A stretch of 64,000 nucleotides of DNA from Mycobacterium sp. GA-0227b (GTDB taxonomy: Bacteria; Actinomycetota; Actinomycetes; Mycobacteriales; Mycobacteriaceae), in NCBI RefSeq assembly GCF_001499855.1, contig NZ_LQIK01000023.1, forward strand, positions 310,001 to 374,000. The letters are read 5' to 3'. The stretch's first letter is position 1. Each line of letters begins with the position of its first letter. A model generated the notes under the pieces. It saw nothing but the letters and a program-made list of their open reading frames with translations. It was not told where the DNA came from and did not search any database. The position numbers and the translations under genes were made by a program. Positions 52,725 through 63,346 of this stretch are shown here, piece after piece.

Positions 52725-54089
52725 TCAGACGAGCTCGTAAGCGGTTTCGGCATGTTCGGTCTCATCGATGCCGGTGTCCTCGTCTTCCGCGGTAACGCGC
52801 CAGCCCAACGGCTTAACGATAAAGGCAATGATCGCCGTCATGATGCCAGTGAAGATCACGGCCACCGAGGCGATCACCACCTGCACGACGAGCTGGCGGA
52901 TGCCACCGCCGTAGAACAGGCCGGTGTCCAGCGCCAAGAAGCCGATGCCGACCGTGCCCCACAGGCCCGCTACCAGGTGCACACCGACCACGTCGAGCGA
53001 ATCGTCGTAGCCGAACTTGTACTTCAGGCCCACTGCGAGGGCGGACAACACACCGGCGATGACGCCCAACATCAGCGACCCGATCGGCGACAGCGCACCG
53101 CAGGCCGGGGTGATCGCCACGAGGCCGGCGACAATGCCCGACGCCGCGCCGACACTAGTCGCGTGACCGTCCCGGATCCGCTCCACGAGCAACCAGCCGA
53201 GCATCGCCGCGGCGGTTGCCGCAGTGGTGTTGACCCAGACCTGGCCGGCGATCATGTCGGCCGCGCCTTCGGATCCCACGTTGAAGCCGAACCAGCCGAA
53301 CCACAGGATGGCAGCGCCGAGCATCACGAACGGAATGTTGTGCGGCCGATAGGCCATCCTGCCGAACCCGGTCCGCTTGCCCAGCAGCAGCGCGAGCACC
53401 AGTGCGGCCATGCCGGCGTTGATGTGGACCACGGTGCCGCCGGCGAAGTCGATCGGAGCGACGTTCGCCAAACCTTCTTCGTTCACCCCGAACAGCTTGG
53501 CCGCGATGCCGCTCCCGGACGACGACATCAGGCCACCGCCCCAAACCATATGGGCAAGTGGGAAATACACCAGGGTGACCCAGATTCCGCCGAACACCAG
53601 CCAGGTCCCGAACTTCATCCGCTCGGCCACCGCGCCGCTGATCAGTGCGACGGTGATCACCGCGAAGGTGAGTTGGAAGCCGGCCCAGACGATCGCGGGG
53701 ACCGTGCCGAACCCGCCGAGTACGTAGAGAGTGGTCTCGCCGACCTCCTTGGTTTCCAGAAGTGGACTCAACCCGAACAGCGCGAACGGGTTGTCGAATA
53801 CGCCGAGGATGTCGTCGGTACCGGTGTGCCCCGATGCAAACGACATCGAGTACCCCCACAACACGTAGATGACGCTGACGACGCCGAGGGTGCCGAACGA
53901 CATCATCATCATGTTCAGCACCGACTTCTGCCGGGAGAGGCCACCGTAGAAGAACGCCAGACCGGGTGTCATGAACAGGACTAGCGCCGCGGCCATCAGT
54001 ACCCACGCGGTGTCGCCCGCGCTCAACCCTTCCGGGCCGAACGGCGCGAACGCATCATCGGGAAGAGCCAGGGGTAAGGCTGAAACCAC
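52725..54089 (-). CDS. amt: Ammonium transporter
   Basis: 454 residues with about eleven membrane segments after an N-terminal exported part (FAPFGPEGLSAGDTAWVL). Amt signatures: GLAFFYGGLSRQKSVL, the DFAGGTVVHINAGMAALV block, and the twin pore histidines, one in VHINAG and one in VGVHLVAGLWG. It imports ammonium as NH3 plus H+ or NH4+. First gene of amt-glnB-glnD, with a GlnR-type site 67-104 bp upstream, which predicts induction under nitrogen limitation. Confidence 0.97.
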   Translation of the reverse strand: MVSALPLALPDDAFAPFGPEGLSAGDTAWVLMAAALVLFMTPGLAFFYGGLSRQKSVLNMMMMSFGTLGVVSVIYVLWGYSMSFASGHTGTDDILGVFDNPFALFGLSPLLETKEVGETTLYVLGGFGTVPAIVWAGFQLTFAVITVALISGAVAERMKFGTWLVFGGIWVTLVYFPLAHMVWGGGLMSSSGSGIAAKLFGVNEEGLANVAPIDFAGGTVVHINAGMAALVLALLLGKRTGFGRMAYRPHNIPFVMLGAAILWFGWFGFNVGSEGAADMIAGQVWVNTTAATAAAMLGWLLVERIRDGHATSVGAASGIVAGLVAITPACGALSPIGSLMLGVIAGVLSALAVGLKYKFGYDDSLDVVGVHLVAGLWGTVGIGFLALDTGLFYGGGIRQLVVQVVIASVAVIFTGIMTAIIAFIVKPLGWRVTAEDEDTGIDETEHAETAYELV

Positions 54090-54155
54090 TTTGTGTGAAC
54101 CTCCTCGGGAAGTGCGCCGATCGGATCGGCCTCCCGAAGAGACTCTTCGGCCCGC

Positions 54156-54193
54156 GTTTCACCGGTGATTCTGTTCGGTTTCCAGTAAGTGAA
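54156..54193 (-). promoter_or_regulatory. GlnR-binding site of the amt-glnB-glnD operon
   Basis: In amt sense: TTCAC (54193-54189), 6 bases, GAAAC (54182-54178), 6 bases, GAATC (54171-54167), 6 bases, GAAAC (54160-54156). This is the GlnR arrangement GTNAC-N6-GAAAC twice, with exact 22-bp repeat between the two GAAAC boxes; the weaker GTNAC boxes are degenerate as is usual. GlnR control of this operon is known in M. smegmatis. Confidence 0.75.
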
Positions 54194-54282
54194 CGCGCAC
54201 GCGAGAAGCGTTACGCTCGTGTTTCTGCGAGCGGCCGCCAGCAAAAACGGTGTCTGCCGAGGTCCTTGGCGAGTGCAAACGC

Positions 54283-55605
54283 TTACCCGAGGAGCGCGTC
54301 GACGAAGGCCGCCGGCTCGAACGGCGCGAGATCGTCGGCCCCTTCCCCGAGCCCAACGAGTTTCACCGGTACTCCCAGTTCCTGCTGCACCCGAAAGACG
54401 ATTCCGCCCTTGGCCGTGCCGTCGAGTTTCGTCAGCACGACGCCGGTGATGTCGACGACTTCAGCGAACACCCTGGCCTGCGGCAGACCGTTCTGGCCGA
54501 TCGTGGCGTCGAGCACCAGAAGTACCTCGTCGACCTCGGCGCGGCGGCTGACCACCCGCTTGACCTTGCCCAGTTCGTCCATCAGGCCGGTCTTGGTGTG
54601 CAGCCGCCCGGCCGTGTCGATGACGATGACGTCGGCGCCGTCCTCGACGCCCTTGTCGACCGCGTCGAAAGCCACCGATGCGGGATCCGCGCCCTCCGCG
54701 CCACGCACCACGTGTGCGCCCACCCGCGACGCCCAGGACTGCAACTGATCGGCCGCGGCGGCCCGGAAGGTGTCGGCCGCGCCGAGCACCACGCGGCGCC
54801 CGTCGGCGACCAGCACGCGGGCCAGCTTGCCGACGGTGGTGGTCTTGCCGGTGCCGTTGACCCCGACGACCAGCAACACCGACGGTTTGTCCGCATGGGG
54901 CAGCGCCTTGATCGACCGGTCCAGGTCGGGCCGCAGTTCGGCGATCAGGACATCACGCAGCACGGCGCGGGCATCGGCCTCGCTGCGCACGTTGCTGCTG
55001 GCCATCCGGGCGCGCAGCGACGACACCACCGACTCCGTCACGACCGGCCCGAGATCGGCGATCAGCAACGTGTCCTCGACCTCTTCCCAGGACGCCTCGT
55101 CGAGGTCACCACCGCCGAGCAAGCCCAACATGCTGCGGCCGAGTGTGTTGTGCGACTTGGCCAGGCGGCCACGCAGCCGCTCGAGCCGGCCTTCCGTCGG
55201 CGCGATCTCGTCGAGGGCCGGAGCGGGGGGTGCGCTGTCGGGGGCGGGCGCGGTCGGAGCCGCAGCGGGCTTCTCGAGAGGCTTCTCGACCGGCGCCTCG
55301 GGCAGCTGGACGTCCGCGATCGGGCGCTTCGGCGAGTCCCGCGGGATCGTGGCGTCATCACCGACCGCGGGCAGGCCAGTGGTGTCGATCCGCTCGGCCG
55401 GCCTGGCCGGTGCCGACTGGGTGAACGTGATGCCCGACGACGCCGTATAGCCCCCGGAGCGGTCGATTTCGGGGGCCGTGTCGGCCTTCGACAAGCTGAT
55501 CCGGCGGCGGCGGTATCGCACCAGGCCAACGACCAGCGCGGCGATCAGCAGTACGGCGATGACCGCAATCGCGATCCACAAACCCATCCAGGCGGCATCT
55601 GTCAC
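54283..55605 (-). CDS. ftsY: Signal recognition particle receptor FtsY
   Basis: 440 residues. The actinobacterial form starts with a membrane helix (LWIAIAVIAVLLIAALVVGLV) and a variable acidic, Pro/Ala-rich A domain up to about residue 150. The NG domain follows: GVNGTGKTTTVGKLARVL (G1), DTFRAAA, DTAGRLHTK (G3), TKLDGTAKGG (G4). It receives the Ffh-ribosome complex at the membrane. It lies upstream of smc on the same strand order as in M. tuberculosis (Rv2922c-Rv2921c), separated from smc by a long palindromic element. Confidence 0.97.
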   Translation of the reverse strand: MTDAAWMGLWIAIAVIAVLLIAALVVGLVRYRRRRISLSKADTAPEIDRSGGYTASSGITFTQSAPARPAERIDTTGLPAVGDDATIPRDSPKRPIADVQLPEAPVEKPLEKPAAAPTAPAPDSAPPAPALDEIAPTEGRLERLRGRLAKSHNTLGRSMLGLLGGGDLDEASWEEVEDTLLIADLGPVVTESVVSSLRARMASSNVRSEADARAVLRDVLIAELRPDLDRSIKALPHADKPSVLLVVGVNGTGKTTTVGKLARVLVADGRRVVLGAADTFRAAAADQLQSWASRVGAHVVRGAEGADPASVAFDAVDKGVEDGADVIVIDTAGRLHTKTGLMDELGKVKRVVSRRAEVDEVLLVLDATIGQNGLPQARVFAEVVDITGVVLTKLDGTAKGGIVFRVQQELGVPVKLVGLGEGADDLAPFEPAAFVDALLG

Positions 55606-55651
55606 CGCGCCATTGTCTCAAGGTGACTCGGCGTCGACGCCCCCGGTGCAT

Positions 55652-55704
55652 GCGATTTGTGCGCGTTCAGGAGCGCTCAGCGCTCCTCGATGTGCGCAAG
55701 TCGC
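55652..55704. repeat. Long intergenic palindromic element between smc and ftsY
   Basis: A perfect stem GGAGCGC-TCA-GCGCTCC (55670-55686) lies inside outer arms GCGATTTGTGCGC (55652-55664) and GTGCGCAAGTCGC (55692-55704), which pair imperfectly. It ends right at the smc stop codon. It may attenuate transcription between smc and ftsY, or be a mobile-type small repeat. Confidence 0.65.
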
Positions 55705-58700
55705 CTAATTGGTGGCCGCGACCAATTCCTGACCACGCATCCGCTGGCTGATCACCGCGGTGATGCCGTCGTCGCGCATGGTCACCCCGTACAAGGCGTC
55801 GGCGACTTCCATCGTCGGCTTCTGATGCGTGATGACGATCAGCTGGGAGCGCTCACGCAGTTGCTCGAACAGGCTGATCAGCCGGCGCAGGTTCACGTCG
55901 TCGAGCGCCGCCTCGACCTCGTCCATCACGTAGAACGGCGAGGGCCTGGCGCGGAAGATCGCGACGAGCATCGCGACCGCGGTCAACGACTTCTCCCCGC
56001 CCGACAGCAGCGACAGTCGCTTGATCTTCTTGCCCGGCGGACGGGCCTCGACCTCGATGCCGGTGGTGAGCATGTCGTTGGGGTCGGTCAGCAACAGCCT
56101 GCCCTCCCCACCGGGGAACAGCGCGGAGAACACCCCACGGAACTCGCGTTCGACGTCGGCGTACGCCTCGGTGAACACCTGCAGGATGCGTGCGTCGACG
56201 TCATCGATGACATCGAGCAGATCCTTGCGCGCGCCCTTGACGTCCTCGAGTTGGGTGGACAGGAAGTTGTAGCGCTCCTCGAGCGCGGCGAACTCCTCGA
56301 GCGCGAGGGGGTTGACCCGGCCCAGCTCGTTGAGCTCGCGTTCGGCCTTCTTGGCGCGTCGTTCCTGCGTCGCGCGGTCGAACGGCATCGGCGCAGGCGT
56401 GGTGACCTGCTCCCCGCGCTCGCGCGCCTGCTCGAATTCGGCCATCTCCAGTTCCGTGGGCGGCAGCGGCACCTCCGGGCCGTACTCGGCGACCAGATCA
56501 TCGGTCGCCATGCCGAACTGTTCGAGGATCTGTTCCTCGAGCTGCTCGATACGCATTGCCGCTTGCGCTTTGGCGACTTCGTCCTTGTGCAGTGCCTCGG
56601 TCAGACCGTTGACCTTGGTGGTGAGCTCGTTGACCGCGTCGCGCGTCTTGGCCAGCGCCGCGGTGCGGTGCTGGCGTTCGGCGGCAACCTCGTCGCGAGC
56701 GCGTGACGCCACCGCCACCACGGCGCTCAACCGTTGTGCGACAAGGCGGCCCGAGTCCGCAACCGCGGCGGCCACCGCCGCTGCATGCTGACGCGATTCG
56801 CGGGCACGAAGGGCGCGCAGCCTCGCCTCACGCTCGGCGGCCGCCGCCCGGCGCAGCGAATCCGCCCTTCCGCGAACGGCATTCGCGCGCTCCTCGGCGG
56901 TGCGCAGCGCCAACCGGGCCTCCACCTCGGCGCCGCGGGCCGTCTCGGCGGCAGCCATCGTCTCTTGCCGGTTGACGGGCTCGGCTTCGAACGTCGGCTC
57001 CTGCTGGGCGTTGTGCAGACGCTGCTCGAGCCCGGCGAGCTCCTCGACGGTGCGGGATCGGTTGGCCTCCAACTCGTCTCGCTGCTGGATCAGCCGTTGC
57101 CATTCGTCGTCGGCGGCGCGGGCCTCCTGGCCGAGTCGACCCAGCTGCTCGTAGATCGCCGAGATGGCGGCGTCGGATTCGTTGAGCGCGGCGAGCGCCT
57201 GCTCCGCGGCGTCCTGACGGCTGGCCTGTTCGGTCAGCGCGCCGGACAGGGCCGCCATCAACTCGCCGACCTGCCTCTCGGCTTCGGCCAGCTCGGTGCG
57301 GGCCTTCTCGACCTCCGAGGCGATCTCGAGCGTGCTGGGTTTGCGGTCCGACCCGCCGCTGACCCAGCCCGCCCCCACCAGGTCGCCATCGGTGGTGACG
57401 GCCCGCAGCTTCGGCCGCGAGGCGACCAGGTCCAGCGCGGCGGTCAGCTCCGACACGACCACCACGTCTGAGAGCATCGCCCGGATCGCGCCCCGCAGTC
57501 GCGGCGGCGCTTCGACCAGCTCCACCGCCCACACGGCGCCTGCGGGCAACGATTCAGCTTGCGGCGCTGCGTGTTCCGGCCAATCGCCGAGCACGATCGC
57601 CGCCCGCCCACCGTCGGACTCCTTGAGCGCCGCGACCGCAGCGCGGGCGGCCCCGGGGCTTTCGGCGGCGACCGCGTCTGCGGCGGCACCGAGCACCGCC
57701 GCGACGGCCGCCTCGTAGCCGTTGCGCACCTTCACCAGGTTGGCGATCGAACCCAGAAGCCCTGCGCCACCGCGATTTTGCTGCAGCCAGGCCGCCCCGT
57801 CCTTGCGATCCAGACCGACGGAAAGGGCTTCGATACGAGCGCGCAGCGAGGCGACCTGACGTTCTGCGCCGCGCTCGGCGGCCTGCAGTTCGGCGACGCG
57901 TTCGTCGGCCAGCCGCAGCGCGGTCACCGTGCGGTCGTGGTGTTCGTCCAGACCGACTTCGCCGGCGTCGAGTTCGCCGACGCGGCTTTGCACGGTCTCG
58001 AACTCGGCCTGGGCCTGCTGGGCCCGGGCGGCGGCCTCGTCGATGCTGCCGGTGAGGCGAGCGACGGTTTCGTCGATGGACTCCACGCGGGTGCGCATGG
58101 TGTCGACCTGACCGGCCAGCCGGGCCAGGCCCTCGCGGCGGTCGGCTTCGGCGCGGGCCGCGGCCAGGTGCGCCCGTTCGGCTTCGGCGGCGACGCGCTC
58201 ACGCTCGGCCAGCTCGGCACGGGCGCCCTCGAGCTTCGCGCGCGATTCGGTCAGCTCGTCAAGCAGTTGCCGTTCCTGCGCTGCGATCTCGTCTGCCTGG
58301 GCTTCCAGCGCATCGGGATCGGGGCCGGTCGACGCCTCGGGCTCGATTTCGAGGTGCTGTGCCCGCTCGCTGGCGATACGCACTGTGGCACTGACGCGTT
58401 CGGCGAGCGCCGACAGCGAGAACCAGCTCTGCTGTGCGGCGTCCGCGCGTTCGCTGAGGCCGGCGACCGCCGCTTCGTGGGCGGCCAGCTCCGCGGTCTT
58501 GGCCTCCAACAGCGTCGCGATCTCGTCATGCTCGCGGCGCAGCGTGGTCTCGGCCTGGTTGGTGTTCTCGAATTCGGCACGGCGCGTGACGAGATCGTCG
58601 GCGGCCAGCCGCAGGCGGGCGTCACGCAAATCAGCCTGAATCGTCTGGGCGCGCCGGGCCATCTCGGCCTGCCGCCCGAGCGGCTTGAGTTGACGGCGCA

Positions 58701-59292
58701 GCTCGGTGGTCAGGTCCGTCAGCCGATTCAGGTTGGCCGACATCGCATCGAGCTTGCGGACCGCCTTCTCCTTGCGCTTGCGGTGCTTGAGGACGCCGGC
58801 CGCCTCCTCGATGAACGCCCGCCGGTCCTCGGGCCGCGATTCCAGGATCTCCGAGAGCTTGCCCTGGCCGACGATGACGTGCATCTCGCGGCCGATGCCG
58901 GAGTCGGACAACAGTTCCTGGACATCCATCAACCGGCAACCGCTGCCGTTGATCTCGTACTCGCTGCCGCCGTCGCGGAACATCCGCCGGGTGATCGAGA
59001 CCTCGGAGTACTCGATCGGCAGCGAGTTGTCGGAGTTATCGATCGTGACCGTGACCTCCGCGCGGCCCAGCGGCGGCCGCGACGACGTGCCCGCGAAGAT
59101 GACGTCTTCCATCTTGCCGCCGCGCAGCGTCTTGGCGCCCTGTTCGCCCATCACCCAACTCAGCGCGTCGACCACGTTCGACTTGCCCGAACCATTGGGC
59201 CCGACGACGCACGTGATGCCTGGCTCGAAGCGCAGAGTCGTCGGCGAAGCAAACGACTTGAAGCCCTTCAGGGTCAGACTCTTGAGGTGCAC
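55705..59292 (-). CDS. smc: Chromosome segregation ATPase SMC
   Basis: 1195 residues from the GTG at 59292 (gives [16 protein letters not shown]; another GTG 12 bases upstream is possible). N-terminal Walker [15 protein letters not shown], two long coiled-coil arms (about 165-480 and 670-1020), the central hinge (about 500-650, [22 protein letters not shown]), and C-terminal signature [21 protein letters not shown] with Walker [16 protein letters not shown] with ScpA/B folds and loads along the chromosome from ParB/parS sites. Full length, no breaks. It is followed by acyP and osmC upstream. Confidence 0.97.
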   Translation of the reverse strand: MHLKSLTLKGFKSFASPTTLRFEPGITCVVGPNGSGKSNVVDALSWVMGEQGAKTLRGGKMEDVIFAGTSSRPPLGRAEVTVTIDNSDNSLPIEYSEVSITRRMFRDGGSEYEINGSGCRLMDVQELLSDSGIGREMHVIVGQGKLSEILESRPEDRRAFIEEAAGVLKHRKRKEKAVRKLDAMSANLNRLTDLTTELRRQLKPLGRQAEMARRAQTIQADLRDARLRLAADDLVTRRAEFENTNQAETTLRREHDEIATLLEAKTAELAAHEAAVAGLSERADAAQQSWFSLSALAERVSATVRIASERAQHLEIEPEASTGPDPDALEAQADEIAAQERQLLDELTESRAKLEGARAELAERERVAAEAERAHLAAARAEADRREGLARLAGQVDTMRTRVESIDETVARLTGSIDEAAARAQQAQAEFETVQSRVGELDAGEVGLDEHHDRTVTALRLADERVAELQAAERGAERQVASLRARIEALSVGLDRKDGAAWLQQNRGGAGLLGSIANLVKVRNGYEAAVAAVLGAAADAVAAESPGAARAAVAALKESDGGRAAIVLGDWPEHAAPQAESLPAGAVWAVELVEAPPRLRGAIRAMLSDVVVVSELTAALDLVASRPKLRAVTTDGDLVGAGWVSGGSDRKPSTLEIASEVEKARTELAEAERQVGELMAALSGALTEQASRQDAAEQALAALNESDAAISAIYEQLGRLGQEARAADDEWQRLIQQRDELEANRSRTVEELAGLEQRLHNAQQEPTFEAEPVNRQETMAAAETARGAEVEARLALRTAEERANAVRGRADSLRRAAAAEREARLRALRARESRQHAAAVAAAVADSGRLVAQRLSAVVAVASRARDEVAAERQHRTAALAKTRDAVNELTTKVNGLTEALHKDEVAKAQAAMRIEQLEEQILEQFGMATDDLVAEYGPEVPLPPTELEMAEFEQARERGEQVTTPAPMPFDRATQERRAKKAERELNELGRVNPLALEEFAALEERYNFLSTQLEDVKGARKDLLDVIDDVDARILQVFTEAYADVEREFRGVFSALFPGGEGRLLLTDPNDMLTTGIEVEARPPGKKIKRLSLLSGGEKSLTAVAMLVAIFRARPSPFYVMDEVEAALDDVNLRRLISLFEQLRERSQLIVITHQKPTMEVADALYGVTMRDDGITAVISQRMRGQELVAATN

Positions 59293-59318
59293 GACGTGCC
59301 ACACTACCGCCGCGCGGG

Positions 59319-59603
59319 CTACCGCTCGGTGAACCCTTCTAGCGAGTCGCGAGGTTCTGAGAAGTCGGCGACGACATTGTCGACCCGACCCGGCGCCTCA
59401 CCGCTTTGCAGCAGGTCAAGTAGCCGCTGGCACGCTTGGCGTGGACCCTCGGCGACCACTTGCACCCGGCCGTCGGGTTTGTTGGCCGCGAAACCGGTCA
59501 GCCCGAGTTCCAGTGCGCGCGACCGCGTCCACCACCGGAAGCCGACGCCTTGGACGTGGCCGTGCACCCACGCCGTCAGCCGTACCTCAGCTAACTCCTG
59601 CAT
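59319..59603 (-). CDS. acyP: Acylphosphatase
   Basis: 94 residues from the ATG at 59603 (ATG at 59606 also possible; GAGG site before both). The acylphosphatase motif [23 protein letters not shown] has the catalytic Arg, and [18 protein letters not shown] follows with the Asn. It hydrolyses acyl phosphates such as carbamoyl or 1,3-bisphosphoglycerate. The start overlaps the osmC-like stop by 17 bases, and smc follows 26 bp later. Confidence 0.93.
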   Translation of the reverse strand: MQELAEVRLTAWVHGHVQGVGFRWWTRSRALELGLTGFAANKPDGRVQVVAEGPRQACQRLLDLLQSGEAPGRVDNVVADFSEPRDSLEGFTER

Positions 59604-60003
59604 CATGAACCTCAAAGGTCACTTTGGTCCCGGATTTGAGCGTGCGGCCGACGGTGCAGACCTGGTCGACCGCGCGCTCGACCACGGTGAGTACCCGCTC
59701 GACCTCGGCTTCCGACAAGCCGGACAGGTCGAGCTCCATGTGCTCCTCGAGCAGCGGGTACCGCTCCTGCTCGCGGTCGGCAGGCCCGGAGACGCGGATC
59801 GTCGCGGGGTAGTCGTCGCCGAGCCTGCGGCGCAGCGGCGCGTCACTGGCCATACCGCTGCATGCTGCCAGCGCGATCTTCATCAGCTCGCCCGGCGTGA
59901 AGACGCCCTCGACGTCCTCGCTGCCGACGAGCACCTCGGCGCCGCGCGAGCTACGCCCGGTGTAGCGGCGCTCGCCCGTCCGCTCAACCCACAGTTCCGT
60001 CAT
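59587..60003 (-). CDS. OsmC/Ohr-family protein (Rv2923c-like)
   Basis: 138 residues. OsmC/Ohr fold: [37 protein letters not shown] with the first active cysteine (AACSG), then [25 protein letters not shown] with the second (QVCTVG). These cysteine-based peroxidases reduce organic hydroperoxides. The pattern with the second Cys in QVCTVG is that of Rv2923c, which I recall as a peroxiredoxin-like OsmC protein. It overlaps acyP by 17 bases. Confidence 0.88.
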   Translation of the reverse strand: MTELWVERTGERRYTGRSSRGAEVLVGSEDVEGVFTPGELMKIALAACSGMASDAPLRRRLGDDYPATIRVSGPADREQERYPLLEEHMELDLSGLSEAEVERVLTVVERAVDQVCTVGRTLKSGTKVTFEVHDAGVS

Positions 60004-60070
60004 GCAGTATTTCTACAACGCTCGACGGGCGGGAATTCCGCTGCGGCCCGTCGGCGCTTACTCCTCAGAC

Positions 60071-60137
60071 GTCACAGCGAGCCACGTTTCGCAGGGAAAG
60101 TGCGCGAAAACGACTGCGAAACGTCGATACGTGTGAC
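60071..60137. repeat. Long intergenic inverted repeat upstream of the osmC-like gene
   Basis: Arms 60071-60094 and 60114-60137, each 24 bases, matching at 19 positions when one is complemented. The perfect inner part is ACGTTTCGCAG/CTGCGAAACGT; the outer ends are GTCACA/TGTGAC. The loop is 19 bases. It lies in the 213-bp gap between osmC-like and mutM, which otherwise shows no gene. Confidence 0.7.
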
Positions 60138-60216
60138 GGCAGTGGTCTACGGGAACGCGCCCGCCCAGTGGACAGGGACATCTAGCCCGCCGGACGCCGG
60201 CCGCCCAGCGCGCAGC

Positions 60217-61074
60217 TTAAGCCCGCCTCGCCCGCGGCCGGGGTTGGCACCGTGGGCAGTAGAACGACGAGCGGTTCATGAACTTCTCCCGCCGCATCAC
60301 CGCACCGCAGCGCCGGCACGGCTCACCTTCGCGGCCGTAGGCATCCAGCGACCGGTCAAAGTAGCCGGATTCGCCGTTGACGTTGACATACAACGCATCG
60401 AACGACGTGCCGCCCTGCTCCAGCGCCTCCCGCATCACCTCGGCGGCCGCGTCGAGCACCTCCGCCAGCTTGGACCGGGTCAGCGACGACGCCAGCCGGG
60501 CGCCGTTGACCTTGGCGCGCCACAGCGCCTCGTCGGCGTAGATGTTGCCGATGCCCGACACCACCGTCTGATCCAGCAGCTGCCGCTTGATCTCGGAGCG
60601 CTTGTGCCGCAACACCGTAACCACACCATCGCGGTTGAACAGCGGATCGAGCGGGTCGCGGGCCAGATGTGCGACGGGCACCGGCACCTGACTACCGTCG
60701 ACGGTGACCATGTCGCTGAGCATCCAGCCGCCGAACGTGCGCTGGTCGACGAAGCTCAAGGCGGTGCCGTCGTCGAGCAGTGCGGCGATGCGCAGGTGAT
60801 CCTCCCGCGGCAGCTCGCCCAGCAGCATCTGCCCGCTCATCCCCAGATGCACCACCAGCGCCGAATCGTCATCCAGAATCAGCCACAGATACTTTCCCCG
60901 CCGGCCCGTGCCGACGATGCGTGAGTTCAGCAGCCGCGCGGTCAGATCGGCGGGGCCGGCCTCGTGTCTGCGTACCGCGCGCGGATGGTGCACACGCACC
61001 GCGGTGATCGTCTTGTCGACAACGTGCGCGGCCAGTCCGCGCCGGACCACCTCGACCTCGGGAAGCTCAGGCAT
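60217..61074 (-). CDS. mutM: Formamidopyrimidine-DNA glycosylase
   Basis: 285 residues. The N-terminus after Met removal is [13 protein letters not shown], where Pro is the catalytic nucleophile and Glu3 the acid. Lys in [13 protein letters not shown] loop (LGMSGQMLL), helix-two-turn-helix [17 protein letters not shown] and the zinc finger (CRRCGAVM...FYCPRCQ) are present. MutM (Fpg) excises 8-oxoguanine and formamidopyrimidine. It overlaps the rnc gene by eight bases. Confidence 0.96.
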   Translation of the reverse strand: MPELPEVEVVRRGLAAHVVDKTITAVRVHHPRAVRRHEAGPADLTARLLNSRIVGTGRRGKYLWLILDDDSALVVHLGMSGQMLLGELPREDHLRIAALLDDGTALSFVDQRTFGGWMLSDMVTVDGSQVPVPVAHLARDPLDPLFNRDGVVTVLRHKRSEIKRQLLDQTVVSGIGNIYADEALWRAKVNGARLASSLTRSKLAEVLDAAAEVMREALEQGGTSFDALYVNVNGESGYFDRSLDAYGREGEPCRRCGAVMRREKFMNRSSFYCPRCQPRPRARRA

Positions 61075-61768
61075 CTACCTCGGCGGCGGTCAGTGCGTTC
61101 CAGGCCGCCGCGGCCGCCTTGAGCTCGGCCTCCTTCTTCGTGCGCCCGACCCCCGTGCCGTATTCGGTGTCGGTGACGACCACCGTCGCGGTGAATTCCT
61201 TGTCGTGGTCCGGCCCGGTGGAGGTGACGACGTAACTCGGTGCGCCCAGCCCGCGCGAGGCGGTCAGCTCCTGCAAGCTGCTCTTCCAGTCCAGCCCGGC
61301 GCCCAGGGTCGGCGCCGTGTCCAACAACTCGCCGAACAGCCGCAGGATGACCTGCCGCGCGACGGTGATGCCGTGCTCGAGAAAGATTGCGCCGAGCAGG
61401 GATTCGACGCCGTCGGCCAGGATGCTGGCCTTGTCGGCGCCGCCGGAGTTTTCCTCTCCCTTGCCGAGCAACAGGTACGCGCCGAGCCCGCCTTCGGTCA
61501 GGTGACGCCCCACGTCGGCCAGTGCCTGGGTGTTGACGATGCTGGCGCGCAGCTTGGCCAGATCGCCCTCCGACCGGTCGGGGTGCCGGTGGTAGAGCTC
61601 CTCGGTGATGGTCAGCCCGAGCACCGCGTCACCGAGAAACTCCAGTCGCTCGTTGGTCGGCAGACCGCCGTTCTCATAGGAGTAGCTGCGGTGGGTGAGC
61701 GCGATGGTGAGCAGTTCGTCGGGCAGGTCGACGCCCAGTGCCGCCAGCAGCGCGGCGCGCTCAGTCAC
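61067..61768 (-). CDS. rnc: Ribonuclease III
   Basis: 233 residues. The RNase III signature [14 protein letters not shown] has the catalytic Glu/Asp, with a second acidic pair in [11 protein letters not shown] double-stranded-RNA-binding domain lies at about 160-230 ([36 protein letters not shown]). It processes rRNA precursors. It overlaps mutM on one side and the DUF177 gene on the other. Confidence 0.96.
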   Translation of the reverse strand: MTERAALLAALGVDLPDELLTIALTHRSYSYENGGLPTNERLEFLGDAVLGLTITEELYHRHPDRSEGDLAKLRASIVNTQALADVGRHLTEGGLGAYLLLGKGEENSGGADKASILADGVESLLGAIFLEHGITVARQVILRLFGELLDTAPTLGAGLDWKSSLQELTASRGLGAPSYVVTSTGPDHDKEFTATVVVTDTEYGTGVGRTKKEAELKAAAAAWNALTAAEVDA

Positions 61769-62336
61769 GCGTGTCCTCGTCGAACATGCCGGCCAGCTTG
61801 GCCCAGCGCGGATCGATCCGCTCGTGGTGGTGTCCGGGTTCGGCTTCGGCCAGCGCCACGCCGCAGTCCGGGCACAGCCCCGCGCAGTCGGGACCGCACA
61901 GCGGGGCGAACGGCAGCGCCAAGCCGACGGCGTCGATGATGGGCTGCTCCAGGTCGACGGTGTCGTCGACCACGCGACCGACCTCGTCGGCTTCGGTGGT
62001 CTCGTCGGTGGCGCTGTCGGGGTAGGCGAACAGTTCGGTCAGATCGATCTCGACGTCACCGGTGACCGGCGTCAGGCACCGTGCGCACTCGCCCGCCGTC
62101 GGCGCGGAGACCGTGCCGCTGACGAGCACGCCCTCCGATACCGACTCGACCCGCAGGTCGAGCGCCAGCGGGGCGCCTTCCTCGATTCCGATCAGGTCGA
62201 GCCCGATCCGCGCCGGGGCGGGCACCGTCTCGGAGACGGCCATCATCGCCCCGGGCCGCCGGCCGAGCCGGGAGATGTTGATCACGAGCGGCGATTGTGA
62301 CGCGCGATGCGCCGCCGCTTTGGCATGCGTCGCCAT
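61761..62336 (-). CDS. DUF177/YceD-like protein (Rv2926c-like)
   Basis: 191 residues from the ATG at 62336; the longer ORF start is not supported. The family core [26 protein letters not shown] and the Cys cluster [16 protein letters not shown] (four Cys, possible zinc site) are clear. The family is linked to rRNA and plastid/bacterial 23S rRNA processing in some species and is usually next to rpmF. No rpmF gene is visible here; the gene overlaps rnc by eight bases instead. Confidence 0.9.
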   Translation of the reverse strand: MATHAKAAAHRASQSPLVINISRLGRRPGAMMAVSETVPAPARIGLDLIGIEEGAPLALDLRVESVSEGVLVSGTVSAPTAGECARCLTPVTGDVEIDLTELFAYPDSATDETTEADEVGRVVDDTVDLEQPIIDAVGLALPFAPLCGPDCAGLCPDCGVALAEAEPGHHHERIDPRWAKLAGMFDEDTRD

Positions 62337-62380
62337 GACAATCGAGTTTACGGCGAGGATTTTTGGCGACCCCTCGGCGC

Positions 62381-63118
62381 TCAGCGCGCCGCGTAGTCGT
62401 GCGTGCCGGCGGCGGTGCGAAGCTGGTGTCGCCCGCGGCCGACCGAGCGCAGTGTGCCGTTGAGGAAGTCCTCGAACTCCGCGAGCTTGCTGTCGACGTA
62501 GATGTCGCACTCTCCGCGCAGCCGGTCCGCCTCGGCGTGTGCCGAGTCGATGAGCCGGGTCGCCTCGGCCGTCGCGGTCTGCACGATCTCGGTCTGCGAT
62601 ACCAGCCGCTGTTGCTCTTTGATGCCCTCTTGCACGGCCTTCTCGTAGGCGAGGTTGCCGCTCTCGATGAGCCGGTCGGCTTCGGTCTTGGCGCGTCCGG
62701 CGCTGGCCTCGTACTCGCGTTTGGCGGTGGCGGCGATGCGGTTGGCTTCCTCGCGGGCCTCCCCGACCATCCGCTCGCTGTGCTGGCGGGCCTCGGCCAC
62801 CATGCGGTCGGCCTGGGCTTTCGCGTCCGCCAGCAGCCGGTCGGCCTCCGCGCGGGCGTGGTTGAGCACCGAGTCCGCCTCCGCCGTGGCCGTCGAGACC
62901 ATCGAGTCGGAATGGTCCTTGGCCTCGCGAAGCATCCCGTCGCGCGCATCGAGGACATCCTGGGCGTCGTCGAGCTCACCGGGAATCGCGTCCTTGATGT
63001 CGTCGATCAACTCGAGGACATCACCGCGGGGCACTACGCAGCCTGCCGTCATCGGCACGCCGCGCGCTTCTTCCACAATCGCGCTCAGTTCATCGAGCGC
63101 CTCGAAAACTCGGTACAC
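62381..63118 (-). CDS. sepIVA: DivIVA-like septal coiled-coil protein SepIVA (Rv2927c-like)
   Basis: 245 residues from the GTG at 63118 with a GGAGGG ribosome site; this is the length of Rv2927c as I recall it, and the upstream ORF extension is rejected. It starts VYRVFEALDELSAIVEEARG and is nearly all coiled coil, with repeated AEADRLLADAKAQADRM-like units, ending SVGRGRHQLRTAAGTHDYA. It is an essential DivIVA-domain protein at the septum and pole in M. smegmatis, needed for division and intracellular membrane-domain position. Confidence 0.93.
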   Translation of the reverse strand: MYRVFEALDELSAIVEEARGVPMTAGCVVPRGDVLELIDDIKDAIPGELDDAQDVLDARDGMLREAKDHSDSMVSTATAEADSVLNHARAEADRLLADAKAQADRMVAEARQHSERMVGEAREEANRIAATAKREYEASAGRAKTEADRLIESGNLAYEKAVQEGIKEQQRLVSQTEIVQTATAEATRLIDSAHAEADRLRGECDIYVDSKLAEFEDFLNGTLRSVGRGRHQLRTAAGTHDYAAR

Positions 63119-63346
63119 GGCAACACCCTCCAGGCGTAGTTGACAGTTACCAGTGTGCCTGGTGTTGCCCGTGTGACTCGGCTTCCGCGTCGGTGTGTCG
63201 CTTCGGACCTCGTTCATCCTCGACAAACACCGCGGTTGGCCGGGTCGCACCGCTACCCCAGACCGCAACTGCCTGCTGAATTGCTCGTGCGCATTATGTC
63301 AAGCGCGCGGTTGACGCGACGATCGGGGAAGGCCGGCGCGCGGCGA

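Noticed and set aside
57559..60924. 1121-codon plus-strand ORF across smc, acyP, osmC and mutM
   Set aside because: It spans four well-supported minus-strand genes; long antisense frames are common in GC-rich DNA. No domain was recognised.
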